From positions 62,001 to 126,000 of the forward strand of contig JAHBVJ010000001.1 in NCBI GenBank assembly GCA_019637615.1: 64,000 bases of DNA. Direction: 5' to 3'. Origin of the DNA: Anaerolineae bacterium. GTDB taxonomy: Bacteria > Chloroflexota > Anaerolineae > Aggregatilineales > UBA2796. The position numbers and the translations under genes are program-made. Of this stretch, positions 43,438 to 52,280 are shown piece by piece. The notes beneath the pieces are model-generated. The model had not been told where the DNA came from and ran no database searches. It saw only the letters and a list, made by a program, of their open reading frames with translations. Positions within the stretch are counted from its first letter, which is position 1; the number at the start of each line of letters is the position of its first letter.

Positions 43438-43725
43438 ATGAGCGGAATGCAGTGCAAAAAGTGTGGCAGCGCGAACGTAAAGAAAAACGGACGAACGGCA
43501 GCGGGACGACAAAAATACCATTGCAAGGCGTGTGGGGTACATACAACGACAGATGAAGCAGCACGAGAACGCGCCGCTCAAGAAGCGCTGATGGAGCAAT
43601 TACATTTGGAACGCGTGTCACAGCGCGGCATTGCTCGGTTAACGGGGATGAGCCGCTCAACCATCATTAAGCGGCTAAAAAAAGACCTTTCCACCCATCG
43701 CGCAGAGCATGACCCCACTGCCTAA
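43438..43725 (+). CDS. insA: IS1-family InsA-like DNA-binding protein
   Basis: 95 aa, with GAGGG upstream. Zinc-ribbon CKKCGSANVKKNGR...YHCKACGVHTT at residues 4-40, then a helix-turn-helix (RGIARLTGMSRSTIIKRLKK). It contains an A7 run (43677-43683) just before its end. The insB frame is in +1 relative to it, so a fusion would need slippage on this run. Confidence 0.9.
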   Translation: MSGMQCKKCGSANVKKNGRTAAGRQKYHCKACGVHTTTDEAARERAAQEALMEQLHLERVSQRGIARLTGMSRSTIIKRLKKDLSTHRAEHDPTA

Positions 43726-44155
43726 GCGTCCCGTTTTGGAGATGGATGAGTTGTGGTCATTCGTGGGTGATAAAGGTCAGGAAGTCTGGGTGTGGATTGC
43801 GCTAGAACGCCAGACCCGAAAAGTCGTTGGTCTCGCTTTTGGAGATCGTTCTGCTGAGACCTGTCGGGTCTTATGGCAGTCGCTACCTGCTGACTATCGC
43901 AAACGAGCTATAATCTATACCGATGAATGGACTGCCTATCCAGTGGTCTTGCCGTCCAAACGGCATCGTCCCGTTCCCAAACAGGCTGGTGAAACCAACC
44001 ACATTGAACGTCTCAACAACACCTTACGCCAATGGTGTGCCAACCTTGTTCGTAAGACCTTATCCTTCAGTAAATCTCTGCTGCTCCATCAAACCCGCAT
44101 CCGTATGCTTATTGATTACCTCAACCGCCGCGCTGATCTCTGGGCATCAGTATGA
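43709..44155 (+). CDS. insB: IS1-family transposase catalytic part (InsB-like)
   Basis: 148 aa from ATG 43709. The DDE acids are visible in MDELWSFVGDKG, IIYTDEWTAY and NHIERLNNTLRQW. The open frame reaches upstream through the A7 run to a TAA at 43676, so an InsA-InsB fusion by +1 shift or one-base transcriptional slippage is possible; an independent start at this ATG is the alternative. Confidence 0.9.
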   Translation: MTPLPKRPVLEMDELWSFVGDKGQEVWVWIALERQTRKVVGLAFGDRSAETCRVLWQSLPADYRKRAIIYTDEWTAYPVVLPSKRHRPVPKQAGETNHIERLNNTLRQWCANLVRKTLSFSKSLLLHQTRIRMLIDYLNRRADLWASV

Positions 44156-44184
44156 TTTATACCATGACCATTTATACCATGACC
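44155..44184. repeat. Duplicated right inverted repeat of the IS
   Basis: Two adjacent copies of ATTTATACCATGACC (44155-44169 and 44170-44184). Only the outer copy borders the target duplication. Confidence 0.75.
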
Positions 44185-44192
44185 CGGGAGTG
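44185..44192. repeat. Target-site duplication, right copy
   Basis: CGGGAGTG, see 43391-43398. Confidence 0.85.
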
Positions 44193-44215
44193 AAAGCTTA
44201 TCGCCTCTTAAGCAA

Positions 44216-44857
44216 TTACGGAGAAGTGTAGAGTGAGGGACAGCGACCAACAGTGCGCTCTTGTGGATTTAATCCAATGGATTTGCCAAAATCCATACCC
44301 TGTAAGTGCTCACAGTCGCTAGTTGGCAGAAAGTCGGGGCCTTCCAATCTACTGGGATCATACCGACCATACTCAAGTTCTAACCCGACAGCGAGATCCC
44401 ATAACCGAATGTTCACTTTTATTGGTGGAAGGCCTTGTTTGGCTGCTTCACGTTGAATAATGCGACAGATATTTTTGGCTTCCTCTGCTAATGCATTGAT
44501 GGTGTCTTGTGTTACAGCATCAGGAAGCTTATTCAAATCGGCGGGAATACCCCAATTCACTAACACAAACATCGATGGTAGATTACTGGGATAGGTCGCT
44601 AAGGTTTGATCTCCTGCCTTCAACACCCAAGCTGATTGTGAAGCACTGAAATCGTACCAACTTAGTGAAGGCCCATACGGCATAATGTAGCCAGCATTCT
44701 CAAGTGCATAGCAGATTGGTTGTGTTTGGCTACCGGGGAGTTGCTGATCTTCTATTCTTAGCGTGATGCCTGACAACGTAAGCATCGGTCGATCTGGGGC
44801 ACAAGCCGAAAGCAAGAATACCAACATTAAGAGTGCAGCCAAACGACACTTTGCCAT
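44216..44857 (-). CDS. Putative lipoprotein of unknown function
   Basis: 213 aa from ATG 44857. Signal segment with lipobox LLSAC at about residue 19 predicts lipid attachment. No known domain recognised; contains two further Cys near the C-terminus that could form a disulfide. It starts 4 nt after the SorC regulator stop and may be the end of that transcription unit. Its 3' end lies 24 bp from the IS. Confidence 0.65.
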   Translation of the reverse strand: MAKCRLAALLMLVFLLSACAPDRPMLTLSGITLRIEDQQLPGSQTQPICYALENAGYIMPYGPSLSWYDFSASQSAWVLKAGDQTLATYPSNLPSMFVLVNWGIPADLNKLPDAVTQDTINALAEEAKNICRIIQREAAKQGLPPIKVNIRLWDLAVGLELEYGRYDPSRLEGPDFLPTSDCEHLQGMDFGKSIGLNPQERTVGRCPSLYTSP

Positions 44858-44861
44858 GCAT

Positions 44862-45821
44862 TTAGCCTTTGCGGGATTCTTCGAGGACGGCGTGGGCAGT
44901 GGCATCGTCGGTGGCGAGTACGTTGACCCAGCCGCCACGCATCGCGCCGAGGATGGAACGGGTTTTCAGCAGCCCACAGGAAACGGCAAGCACATGCGGG
45001 ATACGTTTGACTTCGTTGAGATCGAGGCCGATCACGCGGTTATTGATGTCGAAACGTTCGGTACGTCCGAAGGCGTCGAAGTAACAGCCGGAGGATTCGC
45101 CGACCGCGCCCTGCCGCCGCAATTCCGCAAGCTGCACTTCGGTGAGGTGCCCCGCGCGCAAGAAGCTGGAGGCGGCTGATTCGGTAGTGCCGACGCCAAT
45201 CAGCGCTGTGCTGGCTCTACGGGCGCGATTCAGGGTGTCCATGATGGTGCTTTGTTCAAGGAAGGTATTTCGCGTTTTTTGTGAATCCACGATAAGCGGC
45301 GCGTGCAGGTAATAATATTTGCCACCCAATTTGATGGCAAGCTGACGGGCTAACTCTGGCCCGTCAATAGCGGAATCTACCGTGCCGACGCTGCCGATCA
45401 TCTGCGCGACATCGACTTGCAGCGATGGATTGGGGCTGATGGCGTTGACAGCAGCACTGACCCCCGTCCCCCATGAAATAGCTAAGGTATCGCTTGGATG
45501 TAAGCGTTCTTCAAGATGCTGCGCGGCGAGCATACCCGCCGAGGCCAGAATCTCGTCGTAGGTGCGTCCGCCGCTTTCCACGATGAGCGCCGTTTGCAGG
45601 CCGAAGACGCGGCGAAATTCACGTTCCAAGGCCGTCGCTTGAGGGATGCGCTTACGGATTTTGATCTCGACAATGCCGCGCTGACGGGCTTCCTTCAACA
45701 TGCGCGAGATATTGGAGCGTGTCTTGCCGAGCATCCGCGCGATGCCTTCCTGATTCATGTCTTGCTCGTAATAGAGCGTAGCGACTCTTACCAGTAGGTC
45801 TTCGCGGCTTTCGGTGGGCAT
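44862..45821 (-). CDS. SorC-family sugar-responsive transcriptional regulator
   Basis: 319 aa. N-terminal HTH (YYEQDMNQEGIARMLGKTRSNISRMLKEARQRGIVEIKI) and a C-terminal sugar-phosphate-binding domain with ISWGTGVSAAVNAI and IGVGTTESAASSFLRAG. Known role of the family: control of sugar catabolic genes by phosphorylated sugars. Here it follows the FGGY kinase and RpiB genes and probably binds the palindromes at 48121-48158. Confidence 0.92.
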   Translation of the reverse strand: MPTESREDLLVRVATLYYEQDMNQEGIARMLGKTRSNISRMLKEARQRGIVEIKIRKRIPQATALEREFRRVFGLQTALIVESGGRTYDEILASAGMLAAQHLEERLHPSDTLAISWGTGVSAAVNAISPNPSLQVDVAQMIGSVGTVDSAIDGPELARQLAIKLGGKYYYLHAPLIVDSQKTRNTFLEQSTIMDTLNRARRASTALIGVGTTESAASSFLRAGHLTEVQLAELRRQGAVGESSGCYFDAFGRTERFDINNRVIGLDLNEVKRIPHVLAVSCGLLKTRSILGAMRGGWVNVLATDDATAHAVLEESRKG

Positions 45822-45974
45822 CCTTGCTACCTTACTTTGTAATGGACAAAGAATCGATCAGGATGCGCAGCGTACTGCGCTCCTAAAATGGATAAGCACC
45901 AGCAGCCTATATCCTAACCAAGAAGGGCAGGTTTGAAAACCCATCGGATTTGTCAAAACTGCCACTGTCACGCT

Positions 45975-46439
45975 TTATTCGTTGGTACGTTGCGCACGAT
46001 ATTGCGCATCGACCGCGTTCATTTTATCGACCTTGGGCGCGGATCTGCCGCCCGCGAAGTCGGAGGCCAACCACGCGTCGATGATCGATTTGGCGAGCTC
46101 GGGGCCGATAACACGGGCACCCATCGTGATGACCTGCGCGTCATTGCTCTTGCGGGCACGCTCGGCGGAATAAGTGTCGTGGCACAGCGCCGCACGCACA
46201 CCGGGGATTTTGTTAGCGGTGATGCTCATGCCGATGCCAGTACCGCAAATGAGCACGGCGCGTTCGACTTGATGGTTGGCAACCGACTCCGCGACCTGCG
46301 CGGCTATATCAGGATAATCGACCGGATCGGTGGAATGGACGCCGAAATCAAGCAGATCGATCCCTTTCCCTTTCAATTGTTCGCGGATCACCTCCATGAG
46401 CGGAAGCCCCGCTTCGTCACATCCGACAGCTATACGCAT
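45975..46439 (-). CDS. rpiB: Ribose-5-phosphate isomerase B / RpiB-LacAB family isomerase
   Basis: 154 aa from ATG 46439; AAGGAGG lies 6 nt upstream of this ATG and 3 nt from the preceding one at 46442. Family marks: GCDEAGLPLMEVI, DFGVHSTDPVDYPDIA, LICGTGIGMSITANKIPGVRAAL and ARKSNDAQVITMGARVIG. Isomerises an aldose/ketose phosphate; could be ribose 5-P or a related pentose or tetrose phosphate. In operon with the FGGY kinase and SorC regulator. Confidence 0.92.
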   Translation of the reverse strand: MRIAVGCDEAGLPLMEVIREQLKGKGIDLLDFGVHSTDPVDYPDIAAQVAESVANHQVERAVLICGTGIGMSITANKIPGVRAALCHDTYSAERARKSNDAQVITMGARVIGPELAKSIIDAWLASDFAGGRSAPKVDKMNAVDAQYRAQRTNE

Positions 46440-46482
46440 CATCAGCCTCCTTAGGCAACTCTAGCAGAAGCTTATCCTCTGC

Positions 46483-48027
46483 TTAATCGTTCGGTTCGTC
46501 ATAGGTGAGCGCGGTGAGCCGATTGATGGTTTTTTGTAACGCCGGAAAGATTTCGACATAGACCTCTTTGAAGAGACGGTCGTAAATCTTGTGCATTTTT
46601 TCGTTCGGCTCAAAGCTGCGCTCGTTGGAAGTCATCGCATTAGCGGCAGTACGCACATCGGGATACCAGCCGACGGCTGTGGCGGCTAGGACACCTGCCC
46701 CCAAGTTGGTGGCTTCCGCCGTGCTGGCACGAGTCGCCCGCTTGCCAGAAACATCCGCGACGATCTGGCACCACAATGCACTGCGAGAGCCGCCTCCCAT
46801 CAGAATATATTCGGTGAGCGGCACGTTGGTGGCCTGCTCGATGTGTTCCATCGTCAGGCGATGTTCGTAGGCGATGCCTTCCAGAATGGCGCGGTAGAAA
46901 TGCTCGCGACGATGGGCACCCGTCCAACCGATGGTAATGCCGGTGGCGTTTTCGTCCCAATAGGGCGGGAGGACACCGCTCCAATAGGGAACGAGCATCA
47001 GACCGAGCGCACCGGGGGGCAGTTTGGCGGCGGCAAGTTCCAAGATTTCTTCGGGACTAACATGCACATGCAGATCACGCAGATCGGGCGCGATATTTTC
47101 TACGAACCAACTGATGGTGAAGGTGCCACCGCCGAGGACTTCTTCCCCTATAAAGGCACCTGCGACCGGGGAACACAGGGTACGGAAGGCGCGGTTGGCA
47201 ATGTAGTCATCAATGTGAGCACCTGAGACCATCGCTGTACCTAAATTGAGATAAGCCTTGCCGGGGCCAGTGATATTGGCTCCGAGACCCGCTGACTGCC
47301 CATCCCCCGCGCCCGCCACGACTGGCGTGCCGGGGAGCAACCCCGTCAAGGCTGACGCGGACTCGGTGACCTCGCCTAGAATCGTCCCCGGCGGCTTGAT
47401 GTCCACGAATTTGTCCAGCGAAATGCCGATTTGCGAGAGGAGATCGGCTGCCCATGTGCCTTTACGCATATCCAATATGCCCATCGGATCGGCACAGGGC
47501 GTGCTGGTGCCCCAACAACCCGTCAGGTGATAGACGAGATAGGCATGGACATCAAGCAGTTTATAGGCGCGGGGGATGACATCTGGCTCGTTTTGCTGCA
47601 ACCAGAGGAATTCTGGCAGTGATTGTTTGGTGGAAGGGCCTTTGCCAGTCAGGTCTTGTATGTAGTCGCTACCGAAGCGTTTGTCGAGGTCTTTGACCTG
47701 CTGACGGCAACGATCATCGACCCATAGGATAGCATTGCGGATCGGCTGGCACTGCTCATCGACGGGGACGAAGGTTTCGCGCTGGTGGGTGATGCAGATG
47801 GCGGCGATGCGGTTGGCATCGATTTGCGCCGTGACGCTGCGCAGGGTGCTACAAAACGCATCCCACCACAAGGTAGCCTGCTGTTCGTAATAGTTGGGGC
47901 GCGGCGAAACCAGCGCGAATGTCGAGCGTCCTTCGGCAACCGCTTTACCCCATTTATCCCATGCAATGGCTTTACAGGCAGTGGTGCTGCTGTCAACGCC
48001 AATGACAAGGTCTTTGATGATACTCAT
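46483..48027 (-). CDS. FGGY-family carbohydrate kinase (xylulokinase-like)
   Basis: 514 aa from ATG 48027; a short extension to 48051 is not needed. Actin-like ATPase fold: VIGVDSSTTACKAIAW start, ITHQRETFVPVD, ILWVDDRC, GAGDGQSAGLGANI and late GGGSRSALWCQIVADV. Phosphorylates a pentulose or related ketose. Together with RpiB and SorC it forms a small sugar utilisation operon. Exact sugar not determinable. Confidence 0.9.
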   Translation of the reverse strand: MSIIKDLVIGVDSSTTACKAIAWDKWGKAVAEGRSTFALVSPRPNYYEQQATLWWDAFCSTLRSVTAQIDANRIAAICITHQRETFVPVDEQCQPIRNAILWVDDRCRQQVKDLDKRFGSDYIQDLTGKGPSTKQSLPEFLWLQQNEPDVIPRAYKLLDVHAYLVYHLTGCWGTSTPCADPMGILDMRKGTWAADLLSQIGISLDKFVDIKPPGTILGEVTESASALTGLLPGTPVVAGAGDGQSAGLGANITGPGKAYLNLGTAMVSGAHIDDYIANRAFRTLCSPVAGAFIGEEVLGGGTFTISWFVENIAPDLRDLHVHVSPEEILELAAAKLPPGALGLMLVPYWSGVLPPYWDENATGITIGWTGAHRREHFYRAILEGIAYEHRLTMEHIEQATNVPLTEYILMGGGSRSALWCQIVADVSGKRATRASTAEATNLGAGVLAATAVGWYPDVRTAANAMTSNERSFEPNEKMHKIYDRLFKEVYVEIFPALQKTINRLTALTYDEPND

Positions 48028-48120
48028 AACTTCATACCAATCAACACGCACTTCTCAAATAATGAATAAGTACTTTAACTCAGGTTATGACGATCTATTG
48101 GCAAACCAGCCAGATAAGAT

Positions 48121-48158
48121 ATTCACATTTGTGAATTGAATGCACAAATGATGCATTC
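48121..48158. promoter_or_regulatory. Two candidate SorC operators downstream of the kinase promoter
   Basis: ATTCACA-TT-TGTGAAT (48121-48136) and GAATGCA-7nt-TGCATTC (48138-48158), two adjacent inverted repeats that share the word TGCA/TGTGAA. They lie directly after the -10 element of the candidate promoter, where a bound repressor would block transcription. Confidence 0.6.
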
Positions 48159-48160
48159 AA

Positions 48161-48190
48161 ACTATAGCAGCGATCTGATTCGGGTGTCAA
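48161..48190 (-). promoter_or_regulatory. Promoter of the FGGY kinase-RpiB-SorC operon
   Basis: Minus strand -35 TTGACA (48190-48185), 18-nt spacer, -10 TATAGT (48166-48161). Near-consensus sigma-70 type, 134 bp before the kinase start. Confidence 0.65.
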
Positions 48191-48290
48191 GACGTACGAA
48201 TTTTCGCGATGGGAAGGCGAATTAAGCAGATAAACGGGGTAGATCGCGGGAGGGAATGGTCTCAGCACGCGATCTACTGATGCAGCAGGA

Positions 48291-49127
48291 CTATTCGGAT
48301 TTGGCGGGGAAAGGCTGTTTGGCGTCGGTCAGGGCGAACTGCTGCTGGTCGTCTACCCAGATGCCGCACTGACTGCCAGAGTCGCTCTCCTCAAGCCCGA
48401 TGATCGTACCATCCATGCGCAAGGCAGGATGATACCAACGGTAGACCTCGCGCGCGTTGCCCTCGACATAGTGCCCGATCAGGGCGCGACGGAAGCGATC
48501 GGTCGTGACGTTGGGCTTGCTGCCGTGTACCAACGCACCATTGAAGAACATCACGCTGCCCGCATCCATGACGATGGGGCGTACCTCGTGCCCCGGCGGG
48601 ACATCAACGGTGACATCGGTGAAGCTTTGCGTGGTATCGGCCTGCGCTGCGCAAAGGATAGGCCATGTGTGACTGCCGGGGACGATCTCCAAGCAACCAT
48701 TTTGCTCATCACAGGGATCGAGCGCCAACCACGCGGCGAGGCAGGTTCCGGGTTGCGCCCGCAGATAGTAGTTATCTTGATGAAGTGCCTGACCACGCGC
48801 TTTGGGCGGTTTGAAATAGAGCATGGTCTGTACGGCGAACGGCTCGACTCCTGAGAGCGTGGTGAGCGCTTCTTTGAGGCGAGAATCGAGCAACCAACGC
48901 AGGCTCACGTCGTCCCAACGGTGCATGTGGATCATGCGCGGATAGCGGCGAAGCGGATCGGTACTGGTGGCGTTGATGCCAGCGTCGTCACCGGGATAGG
49001 TACCTGCTTCGCGCAGGCGCATAAAGTGATCGCGGTAGAACTGCACCTCGTCTGCGCTGAATAAGTGCTCTAATACGACATAGCCGTTGTCATCGAAAAA
49101 GTGTTTTTGATCGGGCGTAACAAGCAT
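48291..49127 (-). CDS. Phytanoyl-CoA dioxygenase (PhyH) family protein
   Basis: 278 aa, ATG 49127 preceded by AAGGAG. Non-heme Fe(II)/2-oxoglutarate oxygenase: HxD in QALHQDNYYL (about residue 117), distal His in GALVHGSKPN and an Arg in TTDRFRRALIGHY. Hydroxylates an unknown small molecule. Divergent from the GpsA-like gene. Confidence 0.87.
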   Translation of the reverse strand: MLVTPDQKHFFDDNGYVVLEHLFSADEVQFYRDHFMRLREAGTYPGDDAGINATSTDPLRRYPRMIHMHRWDDVSLRWLLDSRLKEALTTLSGVEPFAVQTMLYFKPPKARGQALHQDNYYLRAQPGTCLAAWLALDPCDEQNGCLEIVPGSHTWPILCAAQADTTQSFTDVTVDVPPGHEVRPIVMDAGSVMFFNGALVHGSKPNVTTDRFRRALIGHYVEGNAREVYRWYHPALRMDGTIIGLEESDSGSQCGIWVDDQQQFALTDAKQPFPAKSE

Positions 49128-49260
49128 TTTTTGGCTCCTTGGGTGTCAACTCTCGTTAGCGTAAGATTGTACGATGGTCTAGCGGATTTGCAGCAATCGA
49201 AAATCTGAGACTGCGGCTAGATCGGACTACAATAGAGAGAATGGCGCGTGGTCGTCGTGC

Positions 49261-49289
49261 TTGACATAGATCGCTGCCTCTCATACAAT
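49261..49289 (+). promoter_or_regulatory. Consensus sigma-70 promoter of the GpsA-like gene
   Basis: TTGACA (49261-49266), 17-nt spacer, TACAAT (49284-49289), 87 bp before the start codon. The best promoter match in the window. Confidence 0.72.
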
Positions 49290-49376
49290 CGTCGTGAATA
49301 TGTGAAGTGACCGCACATTTGTGAGTTCGCAGCCGTAAAAAGTGTTATTCAAGCCTAGTTTTGAAAGGTTTTTATC

Positions 49377-50465
49377 ATGACGCGAATCACAATGGTAGGC
49401 GCAGGCGTGATGGGCACGGCGTTGATGTTCCCCGCTGCTGACAACGGGAACGACATCAAGCTCGTCGGTACGCACCTTGACACGGACATCATTACCCGCC
49501 TAAAACAAGATCACTTTCACCCCCGTTTGAAACGACCAATCCCCGCTAACATTCAGCCATATTTTCATACCGAGATCGCTGAGGCCATACGCGGTGCTGA
49601 GATCATCGGATTGGGCGTGAACTCGCGCGGGGTACATTGGGCAGCAGAACACATCGGGCCGCATCTGCAAGCGGGGCAGATCATCCTGATGGTGACGAAG
49701 GGACTGGAGAGCAGCGACGATGGCGAGTTGATGATCTTGCCGGACGTGATCAAAAGCCGATTGCCCGCCTCGATCCGAGAGCAAATCCATTATGCAGCGA
49801 TTGGTGGGCCATCCATCGCCGGAGAATTGGCTGCGCGACGTCACACCAACGTGATCTTCACCTCGCGCAATCCCGATATTTTGCCAAAGCTGCAAGCGAG
49901 CTTCGCCACTCCGTATTACCACATCTGGACATCGACGGACATCATCGGGATCGAGGTGTGCGTGGCACTGAAGAACCCGTATGCACTGGCGGTAGGGTTA
50001 GCAGCGGGCATCGCGGAGGCCGAGACACCACCTGACATTGCCGGAGCGAAGATGCACAACTACGCGGCGGCGATCTTCGCGCAGGGGTTGGCGGAAACGG
50101 CCTATCTCGTGCAGAAAATGGGCGGCAAACTGGAAACCGTGTACAGCTTGCCGGGGGCAGGCGATTTGTATGTCACCACACAGGGTGGGCGTAACTCACG
50201 GATGGGGCGCTTGCTCGGCATGGGTAAGCCCTACAGCGATGCGGTGGAAGAGATGCCCAACGAGACGATTGAGGGCGTAGACGCGTCGGTCTCGATTGCG
50301 CCCGCAATCGATGCAGCGGTAGCGGCGGGGAAGCTCTCCGGCGAGGCACTGCCGCTGCTGCGCAAGCTGATGCGGATCGTGATGCGCAACGAGAAGGTCG
50401 AATTCGACTTCGACAGCTTTTTCAGCCAATTGCCGTTTAACGCACCGAAACGGCTCGAATCGTAA
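49377..50465 (+). CDS. NAD(P)H-dependent glycerol-3-phosphate dehydrogenase-like protein
   Basis: 362 aa. Rossmann motif ITMVGAGVMGTAL at the N-terminus. VTKGLES, AIGGPSIAGELAARRHT, the catalytic Lys in VALKNPYALAVGLAAG and PGAGDLYVTTQGGRNSRMGRLLG fit the GpsA pattern. Might act on a sugar-type glycerol phosphate analogue given the nearby sugar genes. Confidence 0.88.
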   Translation: MTRITMVGAGVMGTALMFPAADNGNDIKLVGTHLDTDIITRLKQDHFHPRLKRPIPANIQPYFHTEIAEAIRGAEIIGLGVNSRGVHWAAEHIGPHLQAGQIILMVTKGLESSDDGELMILPDVIKSRLPASIREQIHYAAIGGPSIAGELAARRHTNVIFTSRNPDILPKLQASFATPYYHIWTSTDIIGIEVCVALKNPYALAVGLAAGIAEAETPPDIAGAKMHNYAAAIFAQGLAETAYLVQKMGGKLETVYSLPGAGDLYVTTQGGRNSRMGRLLGMGKPYSDAVEEMPNETIEGVDASVSIAPAIDAAVAAGKLSGEALPLLRKLMRIVMRNEKVEFDFDSFFSQLPFNAPKRLES

Positions 50466-50531
50466 GTCTGTTTACGATCAAGTATGACGTAATTGGCGGA
50501 TCTTAAGCAGATTTTGGAGAATCCCGCGCCG

Positions 50532-52247
50532 CTATTGTGGTAGGTTCAGGCGCGGGAGTTTGGGCGACGGTTCGCAGTGTGTCCAAGCCTGAGGCAACCC
50601 GAATGCTCCTGATTGAGTTGGCAGCGTGATCACGCGCAAATGCTCTCCATTACGACTAATTACACTAAAGAATACTTGGCTTCCATCGGTATCCATAACC
50701 ACAAAACGGCTGCTATCAGGACTCCATTGCAAGGGCACATAATCATTTGAACGTGCAAAGTTGTTGGGGATAGTTGCGATTACATGGTTCTCAATATCAA
50801 CCAATAACAAGTGGTTCCTATCTGCGCCCCAGATTGTATAGCGCGACGAGTCAGGCGAGATTGTTATGCTGGTCATCGCGACTTTGTCTGGAAGCAGTGT
50901 CCAGCGTCCGGTAATCATATCTACGATCCCAAGCTGCCCGTCAGAGAAATACGGGTTATACGGGAGCCAGAAAAATGCCTTTTGACTATCGGGACTCCAT
51001 GCCAATATTCGGTCTGCTTGGGCAGGTAGGTTGAACGGCGATAAGGAAAACGGGGAAGTTCGGATCACCAGCCAATGACCTTCAAGAGACGCGGGCGGTA
51101 TTTGTCTGATCAACCATGTCGTGTTATCGGGGGCTGGTTTTAGGAAGAAACATTCGGAAGCAACCGTAATCGTTGGTTGTGTTTCGGCAATCGCGATCAG
51201 GTTAAAACGGGTTCCCGACACCGTGCGCTGACAAATCCACTCACCCGAAAAGATGAAGGAGGGGCGATCTGTACTAGGGAGTAGGAGCGTAGTTTCTGTT
51301 ACGGTATCGTGCAGATGAAAGGTCAGCACCGTATAGGTAGCATCCTTATTCAAGCGTAAGATTGAAAATGCATTCCCTAATCCTGACCATACAGCATCTT
51401 CCAAACCGCCCATTTGATATTCTTGATCTGGAATGCCAGTATCGTAGCTATGAATGACCTGCCACTGCCCATCTTTTAGTGCAACAAGATCGAGTTTGCG
51501 GTAAAGCATGTCAATCGATGCATCCGTAGTAAACCCACCACCTAGAACAGCGAGTGACATCCCAGCTGGTGACCAGATGATTTTTCTGAATGGCATCCCG
51601 CTGGCGATTGCCAGAGATTGTGTTTCGCCTGTGCGTGATGAGATGAGCGTTAACGTTGCCGATTGCTCGTTAAAGGTTGTGAATGCTAACCACTCGTACG
51701 TTGATGACCAATCCTTGGGATAATCATTCGTAATTCTATATCCAACGATATCGGGCGTGTTGAGATTGCCGGACACTTTCACCGACACCACTGGCGCAAA
51801 TGTGGTTGCGTTCCGCAAAATCATCGCTTGATCTTGGGAAGTGTGATTGACTGATTTATATGCCAAATACTTCAAATCTGGCGAAATGCTGTAGATGGAT
51901 TCGGTGAAGTTGAAATTGCTGCCGCCATTGATATAGCCGTAAGAACGCGCAGAATCAATGATGCCGTCGCGTTGATTGCCCGCCGGGGTGAAAATTTTAT
52001 AGTACACTTTGGAATCATCATTCATCGGTGCCCACAGCACGGCGGGAATGTATTTTTGGGGAATCGTGGCATTTTCTGTGAAAACGATGCCACGCTGCAC
52101 ATCCACTGTCCTATCGAGATCCCAATCCGTTGGCGTAAGGCGCAGACAGCCCCACTCTATTGACGAACGACTCACCGCAATCACCAAGGAAATGCACCCA
52201 ATAGTAATGGCAAACAAGCCAAGTGCAGTGCGTAAAAGACGAACCAT
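50532..52247 (-). CDS. Membrane-anchored WD40/TolB-like propeller protein, paralogue 1
   Basis: 571 aa. One N-terminal membrane segment (residues 5-25) then WGCLR. The rest is a large beta-propeller-like ectodomain with SPDSSRYTIW, WSPDSQKAFFWL and WSPDSSRFVVMD repeats, the PD40-like words. The C-terminus ends WTHCEPSPKLPRLNLPQ, shared with paralogues 3 and 4. Closest to paralogue 4 (long shared blocks such as LYRKLD-VALK, SYDTGIP, TDRPSFIF/ATRPSFIF). Function unknown; probably a surface protein. Confidence 0.78.
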   Translation of the reverse strand: MVRLLRTALGLFAITIGCISLVIAVSRSSIEWGCLRLTPTDWDLDRTVDVQRGIVFTENATIPQKYIPAVLWAPMNDDSKVYYKIFTPAGNQRDGIIDSARSYGYINGGSNFNFTESIYSISPDLKYLAYKSVNHTSQDQAMILRNATTFAPVVSVKVSGNLNTPDIVGYRITNDYPKDWSSTYEWLAFTTFNEQSATLTLISSRTGETQSLAIASGMPFRKIIWSPAGMSLAVLGGGFTTDASIDMLYRKLDLVALKDGQWQVIHSYDTGIPDQEYQMGGLEDAVWSGLGNAFSILRLNKDATYTVLTFHLHDTVTETTLLLPSTDRPSFIFSGEWICQRTVSGTRFNLIAIAETQPTITVASECFFLKPAPDNTTWLIRQIPPASLEGHWLVIRTSPFSLSPFNLPAQADRILAWSPDSQKAFFWLPYNPYFSDGQLGIVDMITGRWTLLPDKVAMTSITISPDSSRYTIWGADRNHLLLVDIENHVIATIPNNFARSNDYVPLQWSPDSSRFVVMDTDGSQVFFSVISRNGEHLRVITLPTQSGAFGLPQAWTHCEPSPKLPRLNLPQ

Positions 52248-52280
52248 AGGCCGTTCTTACCTCAACAGGATGCAGCAAGT

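Larger units (their letters stand above)
43399..44184 (+). mobile_element. IS1-family insertion sequence, 786 bp
   Basis: Bounded by imperfect terminal inverted repeats GGTAATGGTATAATG (left) and GGTCATGGTATAAAT (right, read inward), and by a perfect 8-bp target duplication. Carries insA-like and insB-like genes. At the right end the 15-bp inverted repeat is present twice in tandem (44155-44184). The intact ends, duplication and open frames indicate a recent, possibly active element. Confidence 0.92.
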
